NCBI RefSeq assembly: GCF_021044795.1
Contig: NZ_JAJNOP010000005.1
Strand: one strand, 5' to 3'
Length of the DNA stretch: 64,000 bases
Source: Acidaminococcus hominis
GTDB taxonomy: Bacteria > Bacillota > Negativicutes > Acidaminococcales > Acidaminococcaceae
In this document: positions 42,182-50,673 of the stretch, piece after piece
How the letters are laid out: the number at the start of each line of letters is the position of its first letter
How positions within the stretch are numbered: the stretch's first letter is position 1
The notes under the pieces: generated by a model
Told to the model about the DNA's origin: nothing
Database searches by the model: none
Seen by the model: the letters and a program-made list of their open reading frames with translations, nothing else
Position numbers and translations under genes: made by a program

Positions 42182-43467
42182 CAACATTACGGATTACCCC
42201 CCAAAGTCTTACCGGTACCCTCCGGATTCCTTCTTCCAAAAGCATGGGCCATCGGGCCCTGATTTGCGCTGCCCTGGCCGGCGGCCGCAGCCAGGTGGAA
42301 GAAATCAGCCTGTCCCGGGATATTCTGGCCACCTGTGACTGTCTGCGGCAGCTGGGAGCCGCCATTAGCCAGCGGGAGCAGACGGACGGCAGGACGGCCT
42401 TTACCGTGGACGGGGGCCGGCCCCGGCAGGCGGGAAAGGTGTTGGACTGCGGGGAATCCGGCTCCACACTGCGCTTTCTCATTCCCTTGGCCGCCCTGTG
42501 TGACCAGCCCTTTACTTTTATCGGTTCCGGGAAACTGGGGGACCGTCCGTTAACCCCTTACGAGGACATTTTCCAAAAACAGGGGCTGCGCTTTGAGAAG
42601 GGGGAGGGGAGCAATTTTCCCCTGACCGTTCAGGGGCCGCTAAAGCCCGGAGAGTACACCCTGCCGGGCTCTGTCAGCAGCCAGTTCATTTCGGGCCTCC
42701 TATTTGCCCTGCCCCTGCTGCCTGGACCCTCCCGGCTGACCATTACCGACAAGCTGGAATCCCAGAGCTACATTGCCCTGACCCTGTCCGCCCTGCAAAA
42801 GTACGGCATTGTGGTCCGGCACAAGGACTACCGGGAATACGAAATTCCCGGCAGCCAGCACTACCAGCCTCAGGAAGGGGCGGTGGAAGGGGACTATTCC
42901 CAGGCAGCCTTCTGGCTCACTGCTGGAATGCTGGGCAGAACCATTTCCGTTGCAGGTATGGACCCGGACTCCCTTCAGGGGGACAAGGCCATTATCCCCA
43001 TTCTCCAGCGGATGGGGGGCCAGGTAACCTTTGAAAACGGAGTTCTGGTCAGCCGGCCTTCCGTCAGCCAGGGAACTGTCATTGATGCGGCGGACTGCCC
43101 GGACATTGTGCCCATTCTTTCTGTGGCCGCAGCCCTGAGTCAGGGCCACACGGACATCATTCATGCTGAACGGCTGCGAATCAAGGAATGTGACCGGCTG
43201 GAGGCCATGGCCACGGAACTCACCAAACTGGGCGCCCGGATTACCCAGCGGCCCGACGGCCTGTCCATTGACGGGGTGGAAGCCCTGACTGGCGGCACGG
43301 TGGACTGCTGGAACGACCACCGGATTGCCATGAGCCTGGCCATTGCCTCTATTCAATGCCAGGGGCCGGTTACCCTGGTGGGAGCAGAATGCGTAAAGAA
43401 ATCGTATCCCGACTTTTGGCGGGATTTTCAAAAATTAGGAGGACAGTATGAGCAGTGTAATGGGTGA
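42178..43467 (+). CDS. aroA: EPSP synthase (3-phosphoshikimate 1-carboxyvinyltransferase)
   Basis: A 429-residue enzyme joining PEP to shikimate 3-phosphate. PSSKSMGHRALICAALA near residue 20 has the substrate lysine, CGESGSTLRFLIPLAAL near residue 90 corresponds to the usual GNAGTA region, and LRIKECDRLEAM is near residue 335. The variant SGS in place of AGT is of the kind seen in class II enzymes, which can affect glyphosate sensitivity; that is inference. It overlaps aroB by four bases and aroC by 20. Confidence 0.94.
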   Translation: MTTLRITPQSLTGTLRIPSSKSMGHRALICAALAGGRSQVEEISLSRDILATCDCLRQLGAAISQREQTDGRTAFTVDGGRPRQAGKVLDCGESGSTLRFLIPLAALCDQPFTFIGSGKLGDRPLTPYEDIFQKQGLRFEKGEGSNFPLTVQGPLKPGEYTLPGSVSSQFISGLLFALPLLPGPSRLTITDKLESQSYIALTLSALQKYGIVVRHKDYREYEIPGSQHYQPQEGAVEGDYSQAAFWLTAGMLGRTISVAGMDPDSLQGDKAIIPILQRMGGQVTFENGVLVSRPSVSQGTVIDAADCPDIVPILSVAAALSQGHTDIIHAERLRIKECDRLEAMATELTKLGARITQRPDGLSIDGVEALTGGTVDCWNDHRIAMSLAIASIQCQGPVTLVGAECVKKSYPDFWRDFQKLGGQYEQCNG

Positions 43468-44536
43468 GCGGATTAAACTGACGATTTTCGGGGAATCCCA
43501 CGGACCGTCCATCGGCGTGGTCATTGACGGCCTGCCCGCCGGCCTGAAGCTGGATTGGGACCTGATTGAACGGGAAATGAAGCGCCGGGCTCCCGGCCAG
43601 AATCCCCTGGCTACCCACCGGAAGGAAAGCGATGCCGTCAGCGTGGAAAGCGGCCTGTTTGAAGGTCGGACCACGGGCATGGCCCTGTGCGCCCGGATCC
43701 CCAACAGCAACCAGCATTCCAAGGATTACAGCCTGCTGAAGGAAGTCATGCGGCCGGGCCACGGGGACTTTCCCGGCTATGTGAAATTTCACGGTTGCAA
43801 CGACTACCGGGGCGGCGGCAGTTTCTCCGGCCGTCTGACGGCTCCCCTGGTGTTTGCCGGCGCTGTGGCGAAGCAGCTGCTGGCCCAAATCGGCGTTACG
43901 GTTGGCGCCCACATTGCCAGCCTGGCAGGAATCACCGACCGGCCCTTTTCCCCGCTGGGAGAAACCCCGGAAACCCTGACGCACCTGGGCGACAATTACC
44001 TGGCTCTCCTGGACGAAAGCAAGCGGGAACCCATGGAACAGGCCATTGCCGCTGCCCGGGCGGACAAGGATTCCGTAGGGGGCACCATTGCCTGCATGGC
44101 TGTGGGCGTACCGGTGGGCTGGGGCGAACCCTATTTTGACTCCGTGGAAAGCCGGCTGTCCCATGCCCTGTTCTCCATTCCCGCCATCAAAGGTGTGGCC
44201 TTTGGGGACGGCTTTGCCCTGGCAGGTATGCGGGGCAGCGAGGCCAACGACCCCATGGTGCTGGAAGGCGGGGAAGTCCGCTGCCTGACCAACCACAACG
44301 GGGGCGTATTGGGCGGCATTTCCAACGGCATGCCCATTTCCTTCCAGGTGGTGGTAAAACCCACCCCCTCCATCAGCAAGCCACAGCAGACCGTGAACGT
44401 GGTGCGCCAGGAAGAAACCACCCTGGAGGTTCACGGCCGTCACGATCCCTGTATCGTTCCCCGGGCCCTGCCGGTGGTGGAAGCCGTTACCGCCTGGACT
44501 CTGCTGGACCTGTACTATCTATCCCAAAGGGGCTGA
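43448..44536 (+). CDS. aroC: Chorismate synthase
   Basis: A 362-residue FMN-dependent enzyme that makes chorismate from EPSP. GESHGPSIGVVIDGLPAG near residue 14, RPGHGDFPGYVKFH with the FMN-binding region near 100, and GRHDPCIVPRALPVVEA near the C-terminus are diagnostic. Start ATG 43448 follows AGGAGGACAGT and lies in the end of aroA; Met at 43460 is an alternative. Confidence 0.95.
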   Translation: MSSVMGERIKLTIFGESHGPSIGVVIDGLPAGLKLDWDLIEREMKRRAPGQNPLATHRKESDAVSVESGLFEGRTTGMALCARIPNSNQHSKDYSLLKEVMRPGHGDFPGYVKFHGCNDYRGGGSFSGRLTAPLVFAGAVAKQLLAQIGVTVGAHIASLAGITDRPFSPLGETPETLTHLGDNYLALLDESKREPMEQAIAAARADKDSVGGTIACMAVGVPVGWGEPYFDSVESRLSHALFSIPAIKGVAFGDGFALAGMRGSEANDPMVLEGGEVRCLTNHNGGVLGGISNGMPISFQVVVKPTPSISKPQQTVNVVRQEETTLEVHGRHDPCIVPRALPVVEAVTAWTLLDLYYLSQRG

Positions 44537-44540
44537 TATT

Positions 44541-45386
44541 ATGGCAACAAAAGCAATTCCCGTAGGCTACCAGGGGGTTCCTGGTGCCTACAGTCATATG
44601 GCCCTGCTCCAGTATTTCCAGGGCCAGGAGGTTCAGGCAGAAAACTTCATGCTGTTTGAAGACGTGGTTCAGGCCGTGGCAGAGGGCAAAGTACGCTACG
44701 GCGTGCTGCCCATTGAAAACTCCTCCACCGGCGGCATTACCGACGTGTACGACCTGGCCCGGCGCTACAGCATTTTCATTGTGGGAGAAAAAATCCTGAA
44801 GATTGAACACTGCCTGCTGGCCTATCCGGGTACCTGCCTGGAAAATATTACGGAAGTCTATTCCCATCCCCAGGGCTTCTCCCAGTGCAGCCTGTTTTTT
44901 AAGGAGCACCCGGTCATGCGCCAGTTCAACTATTTCAATACGGCTAAGGCCGCAGAACTGGTGGCGGAAAAGAAGGACCCCCACATGGCAGCCGTGGCCG
45001 GCGTTCAGGCGGCGGACCAGTACGGGCTGGAAATCCTGGCCCGGGGAATCAACACCAACAAAAGCAATTACACCCGCTTCATTATCATCAGCAGAGAGCA
45101 GGAACTGGTGCCTGAGGCGGACAAGATTACGCTGATTGTCAGCTTGAAGCACCAACCCGGTTCCCTGTACCGGCTGCTGGCCCATTTCGCCCAGCAGAAT
45201 ATCAACATGACCAACATCGAGTCCCGGCCGTATCCCGGCCGGCCTTGGGAATACTATTTCCATATGGACATTACCGGCCATCTGACGGATCCGGCGGTCC
45301 AGGAAGCCCTGCAGCAGCTGCCGGAGGATACCACGGAATGCAAGATTCTGGGGAACTACCCGGCGGACCATGGAAAGGAAGCGTGA
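44541..45386 (+). CDS. pheA: Prephenate dehydratase with ACT domain
   Basis: A 281-residue enzyme converting prephenate to phenylpyruvate. GYQGVPGAYSHMALL at the start, LPIENSSTGGI near residue 57, and the catalytic-site NYTRFIII (Thr-Arg-Phe) near residue 175 are present. The C-terminal ACT domain has LKHQPGSLYRLLAHF and NIESRPYPGRPWEY, the phenylalanine-binding ESRP motif. No N-terminal chorismate mutase is fused, unlike E. coli PheA. It follows aroC by four bases. Confidence 0.95.
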   Translation: MATKAIPVGYQGVPGAYSHMALLQYFQGQEVQAENFMLFEDVVQAVAEGKVRYGVLPIENSSTGGITDVYDLARRYSIFIVGEKILKIEHCLLAYPGTCLENITEVYSHPQGFSQCSLFFKEHPVMRQFNYFNTAKAAELVAEKKDPHMAAVAGVQAADQYGLEILARGINTNKSNYTRFIIISREQELVPEADKITLIVSLKHQPGSLYRLLAHFAQQNINMTNIESRPYPGRPWEYYFHMDITGHLTDPAVQEALQQLPEDTTECKILGNYPADHGKEA

Positions 45387-45388
45387 CT

Positions 45389-46216
45389 ATGAAATTGGGA
45401 TTATTGGGACGGGTTTTGGGGCACAGCCTCAGCCCGGAAATTCATACAAAAATTTTCCAGGCACTGGGAATTTCCGGTACCTATGACCTGGTGGAGCTGG
45501 AACCGGAACAGGTGGGGCCTTTTCTTACCCAAGAGACTCCGGCCTACAACGGCTGCAATGTGACCATTCCCTACAAGGAAACGGTGCTGCCGTATCTTAC
45601 AGAAATCAGCCCGGAGGCGGAAAAGATTGGAGCCTCCAATACCCTTTTCTTTACAGATGGGGGAGTAAAAGGCTATAATACAGATTATCACGGGTTTGAC
45701 CAGATGCTTCAGGCCTACCACATTCCCCTTGCCGGGAAAAACGTTACGGTACTGGGCAACGGCGGTGCGGCCAAGGCCGTGCTGCAGGTGGTGGCGGACC
45801 GGAAAGCGGCCCAAATCACCATTTTGGTCCGCAGCCGGGAAAAAGCCCAAAACAGCCTGTCCCGTTTCCTGGCGGCCCAGCCGGAAACCCAGCTGAAGCT
45901 GTACACGGAACTGGAAGACCTGCCCGGGGGCGACGTGATCATCAACACCACCCCCATTGGCATGTACCCCAAAACCGGGGTCAGCCCGGTGCCCGCGTCC
46001 TTTGTAGGAAAGTTCGGGGCCGCCGTGGATATTATCTACAATCCGGCCGTGACCCAATTTCTGGCCGATGCAGCCGCCGCAGGGGCCAAAACCTGCAACG
46101 GACTCCACATGCTGGTGGGCCAGGCCGTGGCTGCGGAAGAAATTTGGCTGCAAAAAAAATTACCGGCAGAATTGGTGCCGCAAATCGTAAAACAGCTGGA
46201 GGAAAATTTTAAATGA
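45389..46216 (+). CDS. aroE: Shikimate dehydrogenase
   Basis: A 275-residue NADP-dependent enzyme. I start at ATG 45389, two bases after the pheA stop and preceded by AAAGGAAGCGT; the longer frame lies inside pheA. LLGRVLGHSLSPEIHTKIF has the substrate serines, NVTIPYKE the catalytic lysine near residue 62, and GYNTDYHGF the aspartate near residue 96. The Rossmann motif is VLGNGGAAKAVL near 118. It overlaps aroK by four bases. Confidence 0.94.
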   Translation: MKLGLLGRVLGHSLSPEIHTKIFQALGISGTYDLVELEPEQVGPFLTQETPAYNGCNVTIPYKETVLPYLTEISPEAEKIGASNTLFFTDGGVKGYNTDYHGFDQMLQAYHIPLAGKNVTVLGNGGAAKAVLQVVADRKAAQITILVRSREKAQNSLSRFLAAQPETQLKLYTELEDLPGGDVIINTTPIGMYPKTGVSPVPASFVGKFGAAVDIIYNPAVTQFLADAAAAGAKTCNGLHMLVGQAVAAEEIWLQKKLPAELVPQIVKQLEENFK

Positions 46217-46713
46217 GTAATATTGTCCTGATTGGCATGCCGGGCGCCGGCAAAACCACCATTGGACGGAAACTGCACAAACTTCTGGACCGCCCGGTCC
46301 TGGATTCCGACGACCAGGTGATCAAGGAAACCGGCCGCAGCGTGAAAGACCTGTTCCAGGAAGGGGAGGACGTATTCCGGGCGGCGGAAACGGCGGCCAT
46401 CAAGACCCTGTCAGAAATGGACGGCATCATCATCTCCTGCGGCGGCGGAGTGGTCAAGCGGCCGGAAAACATTGCGTATTTGCAGCAAAACGGCAAGATT
46501 TTTTTCCTGAACCGGGATCTGGAAGCCATTGCCGGTTCGGTGGACAAGACTTCCCGGCCCCTGCTCAATTCCGCAGAGGACCGGCTGACGCAGCTGTATC
46601 GGGAACGTATGCCCCTGTATCTCAAATACAGTGACTACGCCATTCCTGTAAATGAAGATTTTGACCAAACGGCCGCCCAGATTGTGCGGCTGATCAAGGA
46701 GCTGGGATTATGA
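46213..46713 (+). CDS. aroK: Shikimate kinase
   Basis: A 166-residue P-loop kinase. Walker A GMPGAGKTTIG is at residues 7-17, the substrate-binding DSDDQVI near residue 31, SCGGGVVKRPEN near residue 76 and the lid arginine in SRPLL near residue 115. Overlaps aroE and aroQ by four bases each. Confidence 0.94.
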   Translation: MSNIVLIGMPGAGKTTIGRKLHKLLDRPVLDSDDQVIKETGRSVKDLFQEGEDVFRAAETAAIKTLSEMDGIIISCGGGVVKRPENIAYLQQNGKIFFLNRDLEAIAGSVDKTSRPLLNSAEDRLTQLYRERMPLYLKYSDYAIPVNEDFDQTAAQIVRLIKELGL

Positions 46714-47147
46714 AAATATTGGTGCTAAACGGACCCAATATCAACCTGTTGGGCATTCGGGAAAAGGAAATGTACGGCCATGACGATTACGTGGCCCTGT
46801 GTCAGTACATCCAAAGCACGGCCCATGAACTGGGCATTACCGTGGATGTGCAGCAGACCAACAGCGAAGGGGAAATGGTGACCCTGATCCAGGAAGCCCT
46901 GGATGTGTACGACGGACTGGTCATCAACCCCAGCGCCTACGCCTGCTACAGCGTAGCTATCCTGGATGCGTTAAAGGGCGTGGGACTGCCTTCGGTGGAG
47001 GTTCACCTGACCAATGTGTATAAACGGGAAACCTACCGGCAGCATCTGGTAACCGCCGCCGGCAGTGTAGGCACTATCTGCGGTCTGGGCTTCCAGGGCT
47101 ACGGCCTTGCCCTGCGCTACCTGGTGGACTATATTGCCGCCCGTTAA
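46710..47147 (+). CDS. aroQ: Type II 3-dehydroquinate dehydratase
   Basis: A 145-residue dodecameric-type enzyme. LNGPNINLLGIREKEMYG at the N-terminus carries the catalytic Arg and Tyr, and EVHLTNVYKRETYRQH the catalytic histidine region near residue 98. The loop NPSAYACYSVAI near residue 76 normally reads NP-x-A-Y-T-H-x-S; here the histidine position is cysteine, which is unusual. Last gene of the operon, followed by a strong terminator. Confidence 0.93.
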   Translation: MKILVLNGPNINLLGIREKEMYGHDDYVALCQYIQSTAHELGITVDVQQTNSEGEMVTLIQEALDVYDGLVINPSAYACYSVAILDALKGVGLPSVEVHLTNVYKRETYRQHLVTAAGSVGTICGLGFQGYGLALRYLVDYIAAR

Positions 47148-47184
47148 GCGCCAGTGAAAAACGCATACAAAAGGAAATGAAATG

Positions 47185-47214
47185 GCCCCTGGCATGTTGC
47201 CGGGGGCTTGTTTT
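47185..47214 (+). terminator. Terminator of the aromatic operon
   Basis: GCCCCTGGCA and TGCCGGGGGC form a 10-bp stem with a 3-base loop, followed by TTGTTTT. Confidence 0.85.
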
Positions 47215-47309
47215 GTGCAGGGAGGGGCTGCCTTGCAGTTTCTTGACTGCACCACCTAAGAGCTGATTTAACATAATGCTTCCATTTTTTATACCAACTT
47301 TACTAAAAG

Positions 47310-47602
47310 TTCTTACCTTCTTACCTTTCAAAATCATAAGGTAAGAACTGGAAACCCGCATCAGTCCTTGCTCTGCGCTATTTTTCTTACCTTCTTACCT
47401 ATTTTTATACAGCCCCATATATATATATATATTAATTAACGATAGACGGGTATTTTATTTTTTTTATTTTTCTCTTTATATATCTATATGTAGGTAAGAA
47501 AGGTAAGAAGGTAAGAACAGGAGCCGCAAACCCAGTGTCTATGCGGGTTCTGAGATTTCAAATTTTCTTACCTGGTTCTTACCTTTTTTTGCAAGGTAAG
47601 AA
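47310..47602. repeat. Array of TTCTTACC/GGTAAGAA octamers around an AT-rich core
   Basis: Eleven exact octamers. TTCTTACC starts at 47310, 47318, 47384, 47392, 47565 and 47576; GGTAAGAA at 47340, 47493, 47502, 47510 and 47595. Most are tandem pairs or triplets. The central 47400-47490 is almost pure A/T with an alternating AT tract. Outer pairs can form hairpins (47308-47349; 47575-47603, followed by TTTTT). No reading frame of note. Confidence 0.85.
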
Positions 47603-47676
47603 CTTTTTAGGAGGGCTGTGGGGTCAGCAGGCTATAGGCGATGGCCTGGCACGCTGGACACCAGGAAAACGGACAT

Positions 47677-48115
47677 AAAAAAGGGGGGTGAAAAATGGCT
47701 TGTGAACTAGTTTGAGTTCGCAAGCCATTTTTTGTTCGTTATAGCCGTATCTAATAAACTTCCTCAGTCAGTCCTGCGGACTGACAGCCCCTCCACGCTT
47801 GGATGGGCCGGCCTTAGGCCCATACTGGTCGTGTGCTGAACGAGTATTGAAATGAAATCTCGGTATGTAAATATTAGCACTACGCTTCTCTGTCACTTGA
47901 CCAGTAGAGGTCTAGAACGCTTCCTGCAAGCGTTGCGTTCGCGTCCAAACATCGCCATAAGTTATCCAAAAGATGTTTGGAATACGCGAGCCATGTGATA
48001 GCGGCCTGCAAAGCAAGTCCGTAGGACGCAGCTGAGCAGCTAGCCGCGAACCACTGTAGGAAGTGTCGCCGTAGGCGACGATAGAAGTTTTATTTTTTCA
48101 CAGCCCCTGTTTTTT
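47677..48115. repeat. MITE-like intergenic repeat, copy C (module present)
   Basis: Starts AAAAAAGGGGGGTGAAAAAT and ends TTTTTTCACAGCCCCTGTTTTTT, an inverted pair. The hairpin order matches copy B: terminator-like hairpin (GGCTTGTGAACTAG/TTCGCAAGCC arms), GTCAGTCCTGCGGACTGAC, CCAGTAGAGG block, ACGCTTCCTGCAAGCGT, then a 122-bp module absent from B, then TCGCCGTAGGCGA. It lies seven bases from the stop of mscS and may terminate it. Confidence 0.82.
47934..48055 (+). repeat. Structured 120-bp module, copy C
   Basis: Starts TGCGTTCGCG and ends GCGAACCACT. Stem 1 is CGCGT + CCAAACATC (47940-47953) with GATGTTTGG + ACGCG (47972-47980, 47984-47988) and a 3-base bulge. The linker is CCATGTGATAGC. 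The second domain is closed by GCGGC/GCCGC with inner hairpin GTCC-GTA-GGAC. Confidence 0.78.
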
Positions 48116-48121
48116 ATGCTG

Positions 48122-49189
48122 TCAGCTATTGGCCGTTTCCTGCTTAGGCAGCTTTTCCACGTAAATGCTGGTGCTGGGGAAGGCGGCGGAGGTGCCGGTT
48201 TCGTCCATGAGTTTCATGAGTTCCAGGTTCAGTCGTTCCTGGACTTTCATGAAGTCGTTGTAGCTGGTCAGGCGGCTGTAGCAGATGATGGTGATGTTCA
48301 AACTGCTGGCGGCCATTTCGGAAAAGGCTACGGTCATATCGTCCTGGAAAATATCCGGGTCGTTTTTCAGGTAGTTGGTGATTTTTTCCACCAGGGCCTG
48401 CATTTGTTCCACAGTGCTGTCGTAGGTAACGCCCAGGGTCATGTTGATTCTTCTGCGGTCCCGGTTGGTGAAGTTCTGGATGGGGGTGTTGATGATCAGG
48501 GAATTGGGGATGTACACCAGGGCTTTGCCGAAGGTCCGGACGTTGGTGCTGCGGAAGGAAATGGATTCCACAATGCCTTCCACGTCATTGCAGATGATCC
48601 AGTCCCCAATGTGGAAGGGCTGGTCCATGAGAATTACCAGGCAGGCGAAAAAGTTGGCCAGGGAATCCTTGGCGGCCAGGGAAACGGCCAAGCCGCCGAT
48701 GGACAGGCCGGCGATGAAACCGCTGATGTTGAAGCCCCAGGTGCTCAGCACGCTGGCTACCAGGAAGAAGATAATCAGCAGGTGGAAGAAGGAGGACAGG
48801 ATGCCGCTAATGGCGGGGTCCACCTTCCGGCCTTTTTTGCTGATGAAGTAGTTGAAGAAAAAGTTGGTGCTGCGGCTCAGGTTGTAGACCACCCAGTAGA
48901 AGACGGTAATCATTACTGAGGAGAGCAGGTTCCGGGCAATGGAGGTGGAGGCCAAGGCACCCCAGGGGGAAGCCGCCAGGGCGGTATAAAGGCCAAAGGC
49001 CAGAATGGCCAGCCGGCCGGGCCGGTACACGGCGGAAGCAATGCTGGCATCGGCGTCCACCGGCAGTTTGTCCAGGATAAAGCGGATGAGCTTTTCACTG
49101 ACAATCCGGAAACCAATATAGAAAAAAGCCGTAAAAGCCAGGGCGATGCAGCAGGGCACCCAGGCCATAATATCATCGTATAAGATCAT
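48122..49189 (-). CDS. Small-conductance mechanosensitive channel (MscS family)
   Basis: A 355-residue membrane channel. I start at ATG 49189 after AAAGGAGGTCCCT; the longer frame runs into the neighbour's promoter. Several membrane helices cover residues 10-190. The pore helix GGLAVSLAAKDSLANFFACLVI (about residues 185-206) and the beta domain FHIGDWIICNDVEGIVESISFRSTNVR are typical of MscS. It releases solutes on hypo-osmotic shock. Divergent from the glycerate kinase gene. Confidence 0.9.
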   Translation of the reverse strand: MILYDDIMAWVPCCIALAFTAFFYIGFRIVSEKLIRFILDKLPVDADASIASAVYRPGRLAILAFGLYTALAASPWGALASTSIARNLLSSVMITVFYWVVYNLSRSTNFFFNYFISKKGRKVDPAISGILSSFFHLLIIFFLVASVLSTWGFNISGFIAGLSIGGLAVSLAAKDSLANFFACLVILMDQPFHIGDWIICNDVEGIVESISFRSTNVRTFGKALVYIPNSLIINTPIQNFTNRDRRRINMTLGVTYDSTVEQMQALVEKITNYLKNDPDIFQDDMTVAFSEMAASSLNITIICYSRLTSYNDFMKVQERLNLELMKLMDETGTSAAFPSTSIYVEKLPKQETANS

Positions 49190-49343
49190 AGGGACCTCCT
49201 TTGGGGCAGGGGATGTAGCACAAAGTATAGTCTGATTGTACCATTGGAAGCCGTCCCAGTGCAAGAAAACAGGACGGAGGCAGGCTTGGTATGGTATAAT
49301 CGGAGGCAGTGAAAACTTGTTGAACAAAACTGGAGGAATCCCC

Positions 49344-50582
49344 ATGTCGTTACGTACAGACGCAGAAAAAATCATGCAGAGCGCCATTACCGCATCCCTG
49401 CCCGATACCGCAGTGGAAAAGGCCCTGCAGCATAAGGAATTTGGCAAAGGAAAAATTGTGCTGGTGGCCATTGGCAAGGCTGCCTGGCAAATGGCCAAAA
49501 CGGCCAACTATATTTTAGAAGGCAAAATTTCCCAGGGCATTGTCATTACCAAATACGGCCACTCCAAGGGCGAGCTGCCGCCTTTGGAAATCTGGGAAGC
49601 CGGTCACCCGGTGCTGGACGAAAATTCCCTGAAGGCGACGGAGCGGGCCATTGACCTGGTGTCCGGCCTGACTGCGGAAGATACGGTACTGTTTCTCATC
49701 AGCGGCGGGGGTTCCGCCCTGTTTGAAAAGCCTTTGATTCCCTTAAAGGAACTCCAGGCCATTACCTCGGACCTATTGGCCAGCGGGGCGGACATTGTGT
49801 CCATGAACACCGTCCGCAAGCGCCTCAGTGCCGTCAAGGGCGGGAAGTTTGCCCAGCTGTGCGCACCGGCCAAGGTGTACGCCATTGTGCTCTCCGACAT
49901 TATCGGGGATCCTCTGGATATGATTGCGTCCGGTCCGGCTTATCCCGATACCAGCACCAGTGAGCAGGCCCTGGAGGTCATCCGGAAATACAAGATTATG
50001 GTGTCCCCAGAAGCAGCCGCTGCCCTCCAGCAGGAAACGCCTAAAGCGCTGGATAACGTGGAAACCATCATTACCGGCAGCGTTACGGAACTGGCTGCAG
50101 CCGGCAAAGCGGCGGCAGAAGCCCTGGGCTACGAAACCCTGGTGCTGACCACCAGCCTGGCCTGTCAGGCCAAAGAAGCCGGCAGTTTCCTGGGGGCCAT
50201 TGCCCGGGAGTACGCCGGCAAGGGCAAAAAACTGGCCTTTATGGCCGGTGGGGAAACGGTGGTGCATCTCCACGGCCGGGGCAAGGGCGGCCGGAACCAG
50301 GAATTGGCCCTGTCCGCCGGAGAAGGCATCAGCGGCCTTACAAACGCAGCAGTATTTTCCTTTGGCAGCGATGGCACCGACGGTCCCACGGACGCAGCTG
50401 GGGGCTACGCCGACGGCAGTACCAAAACGAAGCTTCTGGAGCAGGGGATTACCATTCCTGGGGTCCTGGAGCAGAATGACGCCTACCATGCCCTGGAAAA
50501 GACGGGCGGTCTTCTGATTACGGGGGCCACGGGCACCAATGTGAATGACTTGGCAGTCCTGCTGCTTGACGAAAAACTCTGA
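49344..50582 (+). CDS. Glycerate 2-kinase, MOFRL/TtuD family
   Basis: A 412-residue enzyme of the GckA/TtuD family (glycerate kinase type II with MOFRL domain), historically also called hydroxypyruvate reductase. FLISGGGSALFEKPLIPL near residue 116 and MNTVRKRLSAVKGGKFA near residue 154 mark the N-terminal domain; GGETVVHLHGRGKGGRNQELAL near residue 300 and GSDGTDGPTDAAGGY near residue 340 mark the C-terminal MOFRL domain. ATG 49344 follows CTGGAGGAATCCCC. It would phosphorylate D-glycerate to 2-phosphoglycerate. Confidence 0.88.
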   Translation: MSLRTDAEKIMQSAITASLPDTAVEKALQHKEFGKGKIVLVAIGKAAWQMAKTANYILEGKISQGIVITKYGHSKGELPPLEIWEAGHPVLDENSLKATERAIDLVSGLTAEDTVLFLISGGGSALFEKPLIPLKELQAITSDLLASGADIVSMNTVRKRLSAVKGGKFAQLCAPAKVYAIVLSDIIGDPLDMIASGPAYPDTSTSEQALEVIRKYKIMVSPEAAAALQQETPKALDNVETIITGSVTELAAAGKAAAEALGYETLVLTTSLACQAKEAGSFLGAIAREYAGKGKKLAFMAGGETVVHLHGRGKGGRNQELALSAGEGISGLTNAAVFSFGSDGTDGPTDAAGGYADGSTKTKLLEQGITIPGVLEQNDAYHALEKTGGLLITGATGTNVNDLAVLLLDEKL

Positions 50583-50601
50583 TGTATAATTAAAATTAAT
50601 G

Positions 50602-50650
50602 AAAGGACCCAGTTTGGGGCAGTTTGACTGTCCATCACTGGGTCCTTTTT
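50602..50650. terminator. Bidirectional terminator between glycerate kinase and thiC
   Basis: AAAGGACCCAGT and ACTGGGTCCTTTTT arms, with T-runs suitable for both strands, between two converging genes. Confidence 0.82.
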
Positions 50651-50673
50651 GTCAACTTGGGCGAAGCAGGGGC

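Noticed and set aside
47310..47602. Chromosomal oriC or CRISPR array
   Set aside because: No DnaA boxes (TTATCCACA type) and no dnaA or replication gene nearby; the octamers are too short and irregular, in both orientations, to be CRISPR repeats.
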